Part shown: piece after piece, positions 1 to 5,984 of the stretch
How the letters are laid out: the number at the start of each line of letters is the position of its first letter
Position numbering within the stretch: position 1 is the stretch's first letter
Source of the DNA: Clostridiales bacterium
GTDB taxonomy: Bacteria > Bacillota > Clostridia > Lachnospirales > WQUN01
Direction: 5' to 3'
Assembly: GCA_031273705.1 (NCBI GenBank)
Contig: JAISRJ010000026.1
Coordinates: 1 to 6,277 of the forward strand
Length of the DNA: 6,277 nt
Notes under the pieces: model-generated
Database searches by the model: none
What the model was told of the DNA's origin: nothing
What the model saw: the letters and a program-made list of their open reading frames with translations, nothing else
Translations under genes and position numbers: made by a program

Positions 1-714
1 CAAACAGACCCGGCGGATAAACAAGAGATTAAACAATATATTAGCAAGCGCCTTAGGGATTTATTCAAAAAATACTATTTTGAAGTTGAATGGTTTTTAG
101 ATACCATACTGGGGATCACCGACTTGGGCGGTAAAAAAAGCATAATTGAAAAGTTTTATGAAAATGAGTTTGAGCGTATTGTACTTGCTTACAGAACCGG
201 AAATGAGTCATTGTGTGAATTGCTGGATCTGTCTTTGAATTATACGCTTATAGCTAATATCAAAAGCTTTGGCTTTGACGAGATTATCCCCGGCGAGGGG
301 ATTTACCTGATAGAGACAGCTTCACTGTATAAAAACTTCTTTGATATTTTGAATGGATTGGATAAAGATAAGGAGACGTTTCCAAAAAGCAGGAATATAA
401 CCGAAGAAAAGATATTGACTTTTCATATAATCTCATTTATAGAGCCGAATTCATTGCGATTATTAAGAATATTACAGGAAGAAAAATACGACCAAGGGGA
501 AGTCTGCGGTATAATCAGCGAAATATATCACAGATTTTTCAGGCGTCCCGATCTTATGAGCGTTATGCGAAATCGTTTATTAAAAACTACGTCGTCGGGT
601 ATGCGAAAAGAGTTTTATGTTTTTTTAGAAAATAAAAAAGCGGAGAATTCGTATGGATGGAGAAACACAATTCTAAACAGGTTGAAGCCTTATATGGAGG
701 GTTTTATGTTTTAG
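1..714 (+). CDS. Unrecognised protein, C-terminal 237 residues (5'-truncated by window edge)
   Basis: The reading frame is open from base 1 to the TAG at 712-714. The first in-frame start codon is a TTG at 124, but the 41 codons before it contain no stop and read as ordinary protein (segments such as RLRDLFKKYYFEVEWF), so the gene almost certainly begins outside the window. The visible part is soluble and rich in Lys, Glu, Phe, Tyr and Ile, with long amphipathic helix-like stretches and no obvious signal peptide or membrane segment. I see no motif that I can assign to a family, so no function is proposed. It ends 70 bp before the next gene on the same strand, which is compatible with an operon. 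One row I counted by eye (421-480) is about 27% GC, well below a row of the next gene (1261-1320, about 43%). Confidence 0.8.
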   Translation, partial: QTDPADKQEIKQYISKRLRDLFKKYYFEVEWFLDTILGITDLGGKKSIIEKFYENEFERIVLAYRTGNESLCELLDLSLNYTLIANIKSFGFDEIIPGEGIYLIETASLYKNFFDILNGLDKDKETFPKSRNITEEKILTFHIISFIEPNSLRLLRILQEEKYDQGEVCGIISEIYHRFFRRPDLMSVMRNRLLKTTSSGMRKEFYVFLENKKAENSYGWRNTILNRLKPYMEGFMF

Positions 715-728
715 CGCTTGACCAGCGG

Positions 729-749
729 AAATAAAGTCACGCTTTATTT
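729..749 (+). repeat. Short AT-rich inverted repeat between the first two genes
   Basis: AAATAAAG (729-736) and CTTTATTT (742-749) are perfect 8-bp inverted arms around a 5-base TCACG spacer. The stem is nearly all A-T and lacks a distinct U-tract after it, so it is a poor intrinsic terminator. It could be a weak attenuating hairpin or a protein site in the 70-bp gap. No convincing promoter was found here: a TTGACC at 718-723 has no good -10 at the right distance. Confidence 0.35.
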
Positions 750-784
750 TCAGATGTCGGACGACACAGAGGGGTTTTTATATA

Positions 785-2641
785 ATGGAGCACGAACATT
801 TGCAAACTAAAGAAATAAAACAATATCTATCTTTAAAGCCCGGTTATGTTAATGGCGACGACCGCGAATTTTTGCACGATGTTAATACGCGTATACATAA
901 GTGCCAAATCTGTCAAGAAAAGCTAAAGGCGCATATTCATTTTCGCGCTGATATGCGGCGTGTTTTTAACCCCGATTCGATCGGCAAGACAACAAAGGCG
1001 TCTTTAAATGAGATAGCGGCATCCGTACTTAAGGAACAGAGCAGGCGAGCGAAAACCGAAACGCCTAAACTTAATCCGATTACGAGCCGGCGCGTGTATA
1101 CAATCCACGAACCTTCGGATATAAAGGGTCTTGTGCCTGTAATGCCGCTTGCGCTGGATAATCAAATGCTTACCAGAGAAGTGGAAGAACGCATTTACGC
1201 GGATCCAATCAATAATTCGCTTACTTCCCCGGAATTATCCGCTCAAATTACCGGCTCCGCAATATTGGAATTAAAGCGCGCGCTGATTAATTCTCCATTG
1301 ACAGTTATTCAACGCGCCGCTTTTCAAAACTCCGCGGCGCTGCTTAACATCTATAAAAATAAATCCGACAGACGCTCGTTGGAGTCGTTGCTTAACAACC
1401 AAAATATCTATGTATATCTTTACAATGAGCTGACGCCAGATCAAAGACCCGCGGGATATACCACAAATAGCGAGCAGTTGGATCAGTGGATTTCTATTTG
1501 CCGTAATACCGACGTTACTTCTCTTAAATTCAGCAAAGACGACGAAAGAAACAAAGACGGGATAATAAGGTTGGCGGATTCGTTCGCGGCTATGGTAATG
1601 CAGGCGTCCAGCGGCATCAATATAGCCCATGCCTTGGCTAAGTCGCTTAACCCGCAAAGAGCAAAAGAATTAACCAGATACATTATAAAAGCTCTGCCGG
1701 ATGTTATAACCGACTTTAATTTAGATCAAATGGAAAAAACTGAGAATGAACGGAAGGCGGCTATAACGCGGGAAGAGTTATATAAAAAACTGGTTATAAG
1801 AGACAATACCAACGCCTTTGAAAGCCGGATAGATCCTAATAAACCATTTTCCAGAGAAATTAAACGATTGATAGACTGCTGTTATACAAACAATTTGCCA
1901 ATGGCGTTGGGAATACATTCTCTCTCGCCCGCGTATGCCATGTCCAGAACGGACCTGATTTACGCTATGATGAAATCGCAGCAGGAGGAAGTCCCCGTTA
2001 TAGAAATAGCGGAGATACAAGAGTCGTTAAAGCAAATAGCCTTGGATAAGCAAGTTAATTTGAAAATCCCAGCGAATTTAGACATTATTACGCTGACAGA
2101 TATAGTTGAACTGCGCGGGACGGACGAATGGATTGAATATTCAACTCTATTGCAGCGGATGGCGGCAAGCGCGAGTATTACGGAGGTTTTAAAACTTACT
2201 GGTCAAGTGAGCGCGGCTCACGATCGGCTGGGCAATCGGATTGTAAAAATGAAACGCATTGCGGAAGGCAAGACAATGCCTGTTTCAAAGACGGCTACAA
2301 TACAATTTAACGCCGGAGGAGGGCAATTAACTCTAGCGTATACCGCCGATAAAGACACTGTTAATATCGCCAGAAATCATTTCAGCGAGGCTTCCATAAT
2401 AGGCGCGTCTGTGGGAAGCATTATTTTTTCTAACAGTGACATGCTTTATAATAACAGTACGTTTTCTGGCAGAGGTATACTTTCTGCATACAGCGCGGGA
2501 ATCTCGGCGGATCTTGAAATATTCCGCTTTAGAACCTCCAATACCGCCAATTTTCTTAACACCCTAAAAGTTGAGGCTGACAGACGATTTAGTACAACGG
2601 ACTATATTCCAATAAAACACGCACAGCTAAACCGCGCCTAA
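785..2641 (+). CDS. Hypothetical protein with N-terminal anti-sigma-like Cys/His element
   Basis: This 618-residue protein starts at the ATG at 785, preceded by GAGGGG at 769-774 with a 10-base spacer. I do not recognise the full-length family. Residues 30-50 (VNTRIHKCQICQEKLKAH core, Cys40 and Cys43, with His31, His38, His50 and His52 nearby) resemble the C-terminal half of the zf-HC2 anti-sigma zinc finger, although the usual His four residues before the first Cys is Arg36. Residues 60-110 look like a linker rich in charged residues. Residues 120-345 and 355-490 are mostly helical, with a distinctive segment ELRGTDEWIEY at 442-452. Residues 500-590 (Gly/Ser/Asn/Thr rich) look more beta-like. 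No signal peptide or clear membrane helix is visible, so it is probably cytosolic. The Nudix gene follows after 11 bp. The zinc-finger-like N-terminus suggests a regulatory or binding role, which is inference only. Confidence 0.85.
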   Translation: MEHEHLQTKEIKQYLSLKPGYVNGDDREFLHDVNTRIHKCQICQEKLKAHIHFRADMRRVFNPDSIGKTTKASLNEIAASVLKEQSRRAKTETPKLNPITSRRVYTIHEPSDIKGLVPVMPLALDNQMLTREVEERIYADPINNSLTSPELSAQITGSAILELKRALINSPLTVIQRAAFQNSAALLNIYKNKSDRRSLESLLNNQNIYVYLYNELTPDQRPAGYTTNSEQLDQWISICRNTDVTSLKFSKDDERNKDGIIRLADSFAAMVMQASSGINIAHALAKSLNPQRAKELTRYIIKALPDVITDFNLDQMEKTENERKAAITREELYKKLVIRDNTNAFESRIDPNKPFSREIKRLIDCCYTNNLPMALGIHSLSPAYAMSRTDLIYAMMKSQQEEVPVIEIAEIQESLKQIALDKQVNLKIPANLDIITLTDIVELRGTDEWIEYSTLLQRMAASASITEVLKLTGQVSAAHDRLGNRIVKMKRIAEGKTMPVSKTATIQFNAGGGQLTLAYTADKDTVNIARNHFSEASIIGASVGSIIFSNSDMLYNNSTFSGRGILSAYSAGISADLEIFRFRTSNTANFLNTLKVEADRRFSTTDYIPIKHAQLNRA

Positions 2642-2642
2642 C

Positions 2643-2647
2643 GGAGG
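2643..2647 (+). promoter_or_regulatory. Ribosome binding site of the Nudix gene
   Basis: GGAGG lies 5 bases before the ATG at 2653 and begins directly after the stop codon of the preceding gene (2639-2641). It supports the chosen start and translational coupling of the two genes. Confidence 0.85.
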
Positions 2648-2652
2648 ATAAC

Positions 2653-3357
2653 ATGATAAATCGCGAGCAATACTTTGAATTTGTACATGATTACCCGGCG
2701 TTGTTTAGGAACCCTGATTCTGATAACGCGGGTATTCATATAATTACCGACGAAACGAAAATTGAACAGATAGAGCAAGATATGGCGCGCAGGCTTGCGG
2801 ACAAAGGGTTACCTCGTGAATGGGCGCAAGTCGGGGTTGTGTATCAGGATCAATATATAACAATGCTGCGAGACGCCGTGTATTTTCAGCCGGGATCGCA
2901 TCCCGGCACTTACATACGCAACTTTAATAAAGATAATGTACCCGGTATTGTCATACTGCCGATTTATAACGATAAAGTCTGTTTAATAAGAATATACCGC
3001 CACGCGCTTAGACGATACGTTTATGAAATCCCGCGTGGGTTTGGGGAAAAGGGTCTGTCTGAAATAGAGAACGCGCTGCGGGAATTGCGCGAGGAGATAG
3101 GAGGGGTAATAAAAAACATTACGCCCTTGGGGTATATGTCGGAAAATTCGGGCATGATGGGCGGAAAAGCGGCTTTGTTTCTTGCGGACTTGAAGTTTCT
3201 GAATTATTCGGTTGATAAGACGGAAGGCATAGAAAGGGTTCATCTGGTATCTAAACAAACATTTTTAACTATGATGCGCGACGGAGAAATTGACGACGCT
3301 TACACGCTGTGCGCCGCAATCCGCGCCATGCTGAGAGGCTGCTTGGCAACGTCTTAA
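2653..3357 (+). CDS. Nudix hydrolase (ADP-ribose/nucleoside-diphosphate type)
   Basis: This 234-residue protein is predicted to cleave nucleoside diphosphates linked to another moiety (NDP-X to NMP + P-X), using divalent metal, in the cytosol. The Nudix box runs from Gly129 to Gly151: residues GFGEKGL, then seven residues, then R143-E-L-R-E-E-I-G-G. The metal-binding REL-x-EE core (Arg143, Glu144, Glu147, Glu148) is intact. The Glu expected at the end of the initial Gly-x5-Glu is Leu135. The preceding EIPRGFGE segment (125-132) and the IVILPIYNDKVCLIRIYRH strands (about 99-117) are typical of ADP-ribose pyrophosphatase-like enzymes. Residues 1-95 form an N-terminal region longer than in minimal Nudix proteins, with a YFEF...LFRNP start and a GVVYQDQYITMLRDAV segment that I associate with a recurrent bacterial Nudix subgroup. 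The true substrate cannot be read from sequence. It is the last gene of the operon. Confidence 0.92.
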   Translation: MINREQYFEFVHDYPALFRNPDSDNAGIHIITDETKIEQIEQDMARRLADKGLPREWAQVGVVYQDQYITMLRDAVYFQPGSHPGTYIRNFNKDNVPGIVILPIYNDKVCLIRIYRHALRRYVYEIPRGFGEKGLSEIENALRELREEIGGVIKNITPLGYMSENSGMMGGKAALFLADLKFLNYSVDKTEGIERVHLVSKQTFLTMMRDGEIDDAYTLCAAIRAMLRGCLATS

Positions 3358-3378
3358 TTACAATCACAATATGGAGCG

Positions 3379-3401
3379 CCGGTGCCGCATACTATAACCG
3401 G
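3379..3401 (+). terminator. Weak candidate hairpin after the Nudix gene
   Basis: CCGGT (3379-3383) pairs with ACCGG (3397-3401) around a 13-base loop, 21 bases after the Nudix stop. The following bases are AAAAATTTTG, giving only a short, delayed U-run. It is the only GC-containing hairpin close to the operon end. The AT-only palindrome ATAAAAAA-G-TTTTTTAT at 3423-3439 follows and may contribute. Confidence 0.25.
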
Positions 3402-3544
3402 AAAAATTTTGTCTATCGACCGATAAAAAAGTTTTTTATATCCCCAATATCCGCGCCTACGCGTGTTATTATTCTTACAGCTCTTTCTGCGGAGGAAGAG
3501 CCGCGACAGATACCGCCTGACACTGTGGTTATGGCGATGAGTTG

Positions 3545-3570
3545 TTGACACAGCGGGAGAAAAATATAAT
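3545..3570 (+). promoter_or_regulatory. Consensus -35/-10 hexamers with short 14-bp spacer
   Basis: TTGACA (3545-3550) and TATAAT (3565-3570) are both exact sigma-A consensus hexamers, but the spacer is 14 bp instead of about 17, which normally gives poor promoter activity. A transcript would begin near 3577, just before the perfect hairpin at 3583, and would run antisense to the 3' end of gap. Chance occurrence in AT-rich DNA is a real alternative. Confidence 0.3.
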
Positions 3571-3582
3571 AGATAAGCCTGC

Positions 3583-3621
3583 GTCCCCATAAGCAAGAAA
3601 CTTATTTATGCTTATGGGGAC
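3583..3621. terminator. Perfect 13-bp hairpin, probable terminator region of gap
   Basis: GTCCCCATAAGCA (3583-3595) and TGCTTATGGGGAC (3609-3621) are perfect inverted arms with a 13-base loop. On the - strand the structure lies 36 bases past the gap stop, where a terminator would be expected. Neither strand has an immediate T-run: on the - strand the nearest U-rich run (TATATTTTTC) begins about 14 bases after the stem. It may therefore be a non-canonical or mRNA-stabilising 3' hairpin serving gap, or a two-way barrier between the facing units. Confidence 0.5.
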
Positions 3622-3628
3622 ATTGGAT

Positions 3629-3662
3629 TACTCAAAGCTATTATCTACTCAAAGCTATTATC
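3629..3662. repeat. 17-bp perfect tandem duplication over the gap stop codon
   Basis: TACTCAAAGCTATTATC occurs at 3629-3645 and again directly at 3646-3662. The second copy contains the gap stop codon (TAA on the - strand, 3658-3660), so the first copy is a duplicate of the last codon-stop region placed in the 3' untranslated region. Confidence 0.9.
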
Positions 3663-4662
3663 CATCGATTTTTGCCATGTAAGCAATCAGATCTACTGTC
3701 TTATTACTGTAGCCCCACTCGTTATCGTACCAGGCAATCAACTTTACAAAGTTGCTGTTAAGCGCGAGACCGGCCTTGGCGTCGAAGACAGAAATACGGG
3801 GATCGGTGATAAAGTCTGTGGAAACAACAGAGTCCTCGGTATAGCCTAATATACCCTTTAATTCATTTTCGGAAGCGGCCTTTACAACAGCCTTAATTTC
3901 ATCATAGGTGGCGCCTTTTTCAAGGCGACAGGTAAGGTCTACGACAGAGACATTGATGGTTGGCACACGGATGGATATTCCCGTAAGTTTGCCGTTAAGC
4001 TCTGGAATAACCTTGCCAACGGCTTTTGCCGCGCCTGTAGTAGATGGAATGATGTTGGCCGCCGCCGCGCGACCCCCACGCCAGTCTTTGTTAGATGGAC
4101 CGTCTACGGTTTTTTGCGTGGCTGTGGTACTGTGTACAGTGGTCATTAAGCCTTCTATAATTCCGAACTTGTCATTAATGACTTTCGCCAGCGGAGCAAG
4201 GCAGTTGGTCGTGCAGGAAGCATTGGAAACAACCTTTAAGTCGCTGGTGTATTCGGTATTATTTACGCCCATGACAAACATCTTCGCGTCTTTGGATGGG
4301 GCGCTGATAATAACTTTTTTCGCGCCGCCTTTAAAGTGAAGCGACGCTTTGTCGGTTGTAGCAAATACTCCGGTGGCTTCTACAATATAATCAGCGCCGT
4401 CCGTGCCCCAAGGGATTTCGGAAGGATCTTTGAAAGCGTAAGCAGAGATTGCTTTGCCGTCTACGACAAGTTTACCGTCTTTGGTCGAAACCTCGCCGTT
4501 ATATTTACCATGTACAGAATCATATTTCAGCATATAGGCCATGTAGTCAAGATCGACAAAAGGATCGTTTACAGCTACGACCTGTACGTCGTCTCTGGCC
4601 AGAGTGGCGCGCAATACTAAACGACCGATACGGCCAAACCCATTAATACCTATTTTTACCAC
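3658..4662 (-). CDS. gap: Glyceraldehyde-3-phosphate dehydrogenase (NAD-dependent, type I)
   Basis: This enzyme oxidises and phosphorylates glyceraldehyde 3-phosphate to 1,3-bisphosphoglycerate with NAD+, as a cytosolic homotetramer in glycolysis. The start chosen is the GTG at 4662-4660 (product MVKIGINGFGRIGR...). It gives 334 residues, the usual length, and has AAGGAG 9 bases upstream. Longer in-frame starts would place that ribosome site inside the gene. In this numbering the Rossmann motif NGFGRIGR is at residues 7-14. Asn32-Asp33 favours NAD over NADP. The catalytic motif SNASCTTNC puts the nucleophile at Cys150, with His177 in TTVHSTTATQKTVDG. WYDNEWGYSNK near the C-terminus is conserved. 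All key residues are present. The HSTTATQKTVDGPS-KDWRGGRAA style recalls anaerobe (Clostridia/Bacteroides) enzymes. It appears to be transcribed alone, behind its own promoters. Confidence 0.98.
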   Translation of the reverse strand: MVKIGINGFGRIGRLVLRATLARDDVQVVAVNDPFVDLDYMAYMLKYDSVHGKYNGEVSTKDGKLVVDGKAISAYAFKDPSEIPWGTDGADYIVEATGVFATTDKASLHFKGGAKKVIISAPSKDAKMFVMGVNNTEYTSDLKVVSNASCTTNCLAPLAKVINDKFGIIEGLMTTVHSTTATQKTVDGPSNKDWRGGRAAAANIIPSTTGAAKAVGKVIPELNGKLTGISIRVPTINVSVVDLTCRLEKGATYDEIKAVVKAASENELKGILGYTEDSVVSTDFITDPRISVFDAKAGLALNSNFVKLIAWYDNEWGYSNKTVDLIAYMAKIDG

Positions 4663-4671
4663 TGGTATCAT

Positions 4672-4677
4672 CTCCTT
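4672..4677 (-). promoter_or_regulatory. Ribosome binding site of gap
   Basis: AAGGAG on the - strand with a 9-base spacer to the GTG at 4662. It sits directly against an in-frame ATG (4671-4669), too close for that codon to be used, and so decides the start in favour of GTG. Confidence 0.9.
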
Positions 4678-4710
4678 AGAATAATGGGGCGAAAAACTCC
4701 CCTTAACCAT

Positions 4711-4719
4711 AGTATACCA
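4711..4719 (-). promoter_or_regulatory. Extended -10 promoter candidate for gap (proximal)
   Basis: On the - strand TGG-TATACT forms an extended -10 element (TGn plus a TATAAT-like hexamer). No good -35 is seen 17 bp upstream, where the DNA is T-rich; extended -10 promoters can work without one. Transcription would start near 4704, giving a leader of about 40 bases that contains the AAGGAG site. Confidence 0.5.
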
Positions 4720-4742
4720 TAACTCGCGCAGAAAAAAAGACT

Positions 4743-4760
4743 TTGATAAAATTTTTTCAA
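4743..4760. promoter_or_regulatory. Rex-like operator candidate upstream of gap
   Basis: TTGATAAAATTTTTTCAA is an 18-bp imperfect palindrome; the 20-bp form at 4742-4761 has a single mismatched pair. It has the TTG-N12-CAA spacing of Rex sites (consensus about TTGTTAAnnnnTTAACAA). Rex is the NADH/NAD+ sensing repressor of Gram-positive bacteria, and gap is a known target in several lineages. The site lies just upstream of the proximal -10 and downstream of the distal promoter, where a repressor could act on both. The match is partial (6 of 7 and 5 of 7 in the half-sites), and the AT-rich core lowers confidence. Confidence 0.4.
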
Positions 4761-4779
4761 ACTAAGGGTGGGCGTGACG

Positions 4780-4807
4780 CGTATATTTTTGTTTTACTCG
4801 GTGTCAA
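4780..4807 (-). promoter_or_regulatory. Distal sigma-A promoter candidate for gap
   Basis: On the - strand TTGACA (4807-4802) is an exact -35, followed by a 16-bp spacer and TATACG (4785-4780) as a weaker -10. Transcription would start near 4773, in the 170-bp gap between the regulator gene and gap, giving a leader of about 110 bases that includes the Rex-like palindrome. Confidence 0.45.
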
Positions 4808-4832
4808 GGAACATATACCGCGCTTCGTAGAT

Positions 4833-5915
4833 TCAATCTTCTATTTTGGACACGTGGCTATTTTTGTCTATTCTGAATGTTTCGCGCTCTACCAGCGTAG
4901 CGGAAACAACCACTTTTGAGGATATTTTTTCGCCTTTAAACAGTTGGTTAAGCATATTGACCGCCATAGGGCAAATAGTATCCAACATATTATCAACACT
5001 GGTAAGGGCAGGTGTGCAGCAAAGCGCCAGCTGAGAATTATTGAACCCAATAATAGAGATATCCATATTCTTTTTTTGCGATAACACAGCTTTTTGCGCC
5101 CCTATCGCCAACACGTCCTCCGAAGCCAATATACCATTGAATTTGGAACCTTCGTCCAGTTTAGCCAAAATCTTGGTAACACGATTTCGCACAGTGTTGA
5201 TCCCATAATCAACCACCTGTATCAAATCAGGATTTTCTTTTATTCCGCAGGCTGCTAACCCTTCTTTGTATCCGGCCAGTTTTTGTGAGCCTGCCCATGC
5301 CCATTTTTGCATATCATGCAGATATAAAATATCTTTTATCCCCGCCGAAACCAATTGTTTAACGGTGTTGAATATTGCTTCTTTCTCGTCGCAATACACA
5401 CAATAGACATTAGGCAGTTGAATATACGCGTTTATGAAAAATATAGGGGTTTGCTGGGCCGCTTCCCGAATGTGCTGATTGTCTCTCTCCTCTCGATATG
5501 CCGAACCTATGAGAAAAATCGCGTCTACGCGTCTCTGTAAAAGCGCGGTTATAGCGCCTTTTTTATCCGTAAGTAATGTTCCCGTGCAGTAAAGCAATGT
5601 GTCAAACCCATAGCGCCTCAGTCCATGTTCCAATAAAGACAGGGCGTTCGCGTAATACAAATTCGCGACATCCGTACATAAAATGCCGACAATTTTCATA
5701 GAGTTACGTCCAAAGCCGCTGGCAAAAGCGTTAGGCACATAGTCATTTTGCTGTATAACACTTAACACCATTTCACGGGTCTTTACAGTAACAGAGGGGT
5801 TATTATTTATGACTCTGGATACCGTTGCGACCGAAACGCCGCTTAACGCCGCTATATCACGGATATTTAAGCCTTTTTCACCGCGTTTATGATATGTCAC
5901 AAAAAATCTTCCCAT
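4833..5915 (-). CDS. LacI-family transcriptional regulator
   Basis: This is a 360-residue DNA-binding regulator with a sugar-binding-protein-like effector domain, probably acting as a dimer in the cytosol. The N-terminal helix-turn-helix is NIRDIAALSGVSVATVSRVIN at about residues 17-37, followed by the hinge (YVPNAFASGF, 59-68). The core domain starts at KIVGILCTDVANLYYANALSLLEHG (74-98), continues through an EDVLAIGAQKAV segment (266-277) and ends with DISIIGFNNSQLALCCTPALTSVDN (285-309), all standard LacI/GalR landmarks. The hinge is atypical, with Ser66-Gly67 where Arg-Ser or Arg-Leu is common. The start is uncertain. The ATG at 5915 lacks a clear ribosome site and gives about 15 residues before the usual MNIRDIA-like start; the GTG at 5900 has GGGAAG 7 bases upstream. 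A palindromic operator lies in its promoter region, which suggests autoregulation. The neighbouring glycosidase fragment suggests a carbohydrate effector; its identity is unknown. Confidence 0.95.
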   Translation of the reverse strand: MGRFFVTYHKRGEKGLNIRDIAALSGVSVATVSRVINNNPSVTVKTREMVLSVIQQNDYVPNAFASGFGRNSMKIVGILCTDVANLYYANALSLLEHGLRRYGFDTLLYCTGTLLTDKKGAITALLQRRVDAIFLIGSAYREERDNQHIREAAQQTPIFFINAYIQLPNVYCVYCDEKEAIFNTVKQLVSAGIKDILYLHDMQKWAWAGSQKLAGYKEGLAACGIKENPDLIQVVDYGINTVRNRVTKILAKLDEGSKFNGILASEDVLAIGAQKAVLSQKKNMDISIIGFNNSQLALCCTPALTSVDNMLDTICPMAVNMLNQLFKGEKISSKVVVSATLVERETFRIDKNSHVSKIED

Positions 5916-5945
5916 CTAATTAAAATAATCAAAAAAATACACAAA

Positions 5946-5984
5946 ATTATATTGACATTAAGGGATAATTGCGTTACTATAACA
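5946..5984 (-). promoter_or_regulatory. Promoter candidates for the LacI-family gene
   Basis: Two - strand possibilities are seen. One is an exact TATAAT at 5951-5946 with only a poor -35 (ACGCAA) at 17 bp. The other is an extended -10 element, TGT-TATAGT, at 5984-5976, which overlaps the operator. Either gives a short leader to the ATG at 5915 or the GTG at 5900. Confidence 0.4.
5952..5980 (+). promoter_or_regulatory. + strand sigma-A promoter candidate
   Basis: TTGACA (5952-5957, exact), a 17-bp spacer and TACTAT (5975-5980). Spacing is optimal and the start would be near 5987, inside the palindromic operator. No + strand gene follows within the window, so any transcript would run through the 6020 hairpin and antisense to the glycosidase gene. 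Chance occurrence in AT-rich DNA is possible. Confidence 0.45.

Larger units (their letters stand above)
3358..3582. other. Non-coding stretch between the Nudix gene and the gap 3' hairpin
   Basis: With the hairpin and duplication beyond it, this makes a gap of about 300 bp between the Nudix stop and the gap stop. Short open frames exist on both strands but have no ribosome site or recognisable protein character. The stretch holds a weak hairpin, an AT palindrome, a short imperfect stem (CTCTTTC/GGAAGAG, 3481-3500) and a pair of promoter-like hexamers at 3545-3570. Confidence 0.5.

Noticed and set aside
718..746. TTGACC as a -35 for a promoter before the 618-residue gene
   Set aside because: There is no acceptable -10 at 16-18 bp, so the gene is more likely transcribed from upstream.
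1271..1657. 128-codon - strand frame opposite the 618-residue gene
   Set aside because: It is fully antisense to a well-supported gene and has no ribosome site or recognisable motif.
3309..3548. 79-codon open frame on the + strand after the Nudix gene
   Set aside because: It overlaps the Nudix 3' end in another frame, has no ribosome site and shows low-complexity, non-protein-like composition.
3354..3596. 80-codon open frame on the - strand in the Nudix-gap interval
   Set aside because: Its start lies inside the hairpin loop region, there is no ribosome site, and the product (Arg/Tyr/Ser-rich) looks like chance translation.
3908..4339. 143-codon + strand frame opposite gap
   Set aside because: It is antisense to an unmistakable GAPDH coding region and is explained by that gene's codon bias.
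4686..4702. GGGG/CCCC hairpin in the gap leader as an attenuator or riboswitch
   Set aside because: It has only a 4-bp stem, no alternative pairing and no known riboswitch motif.
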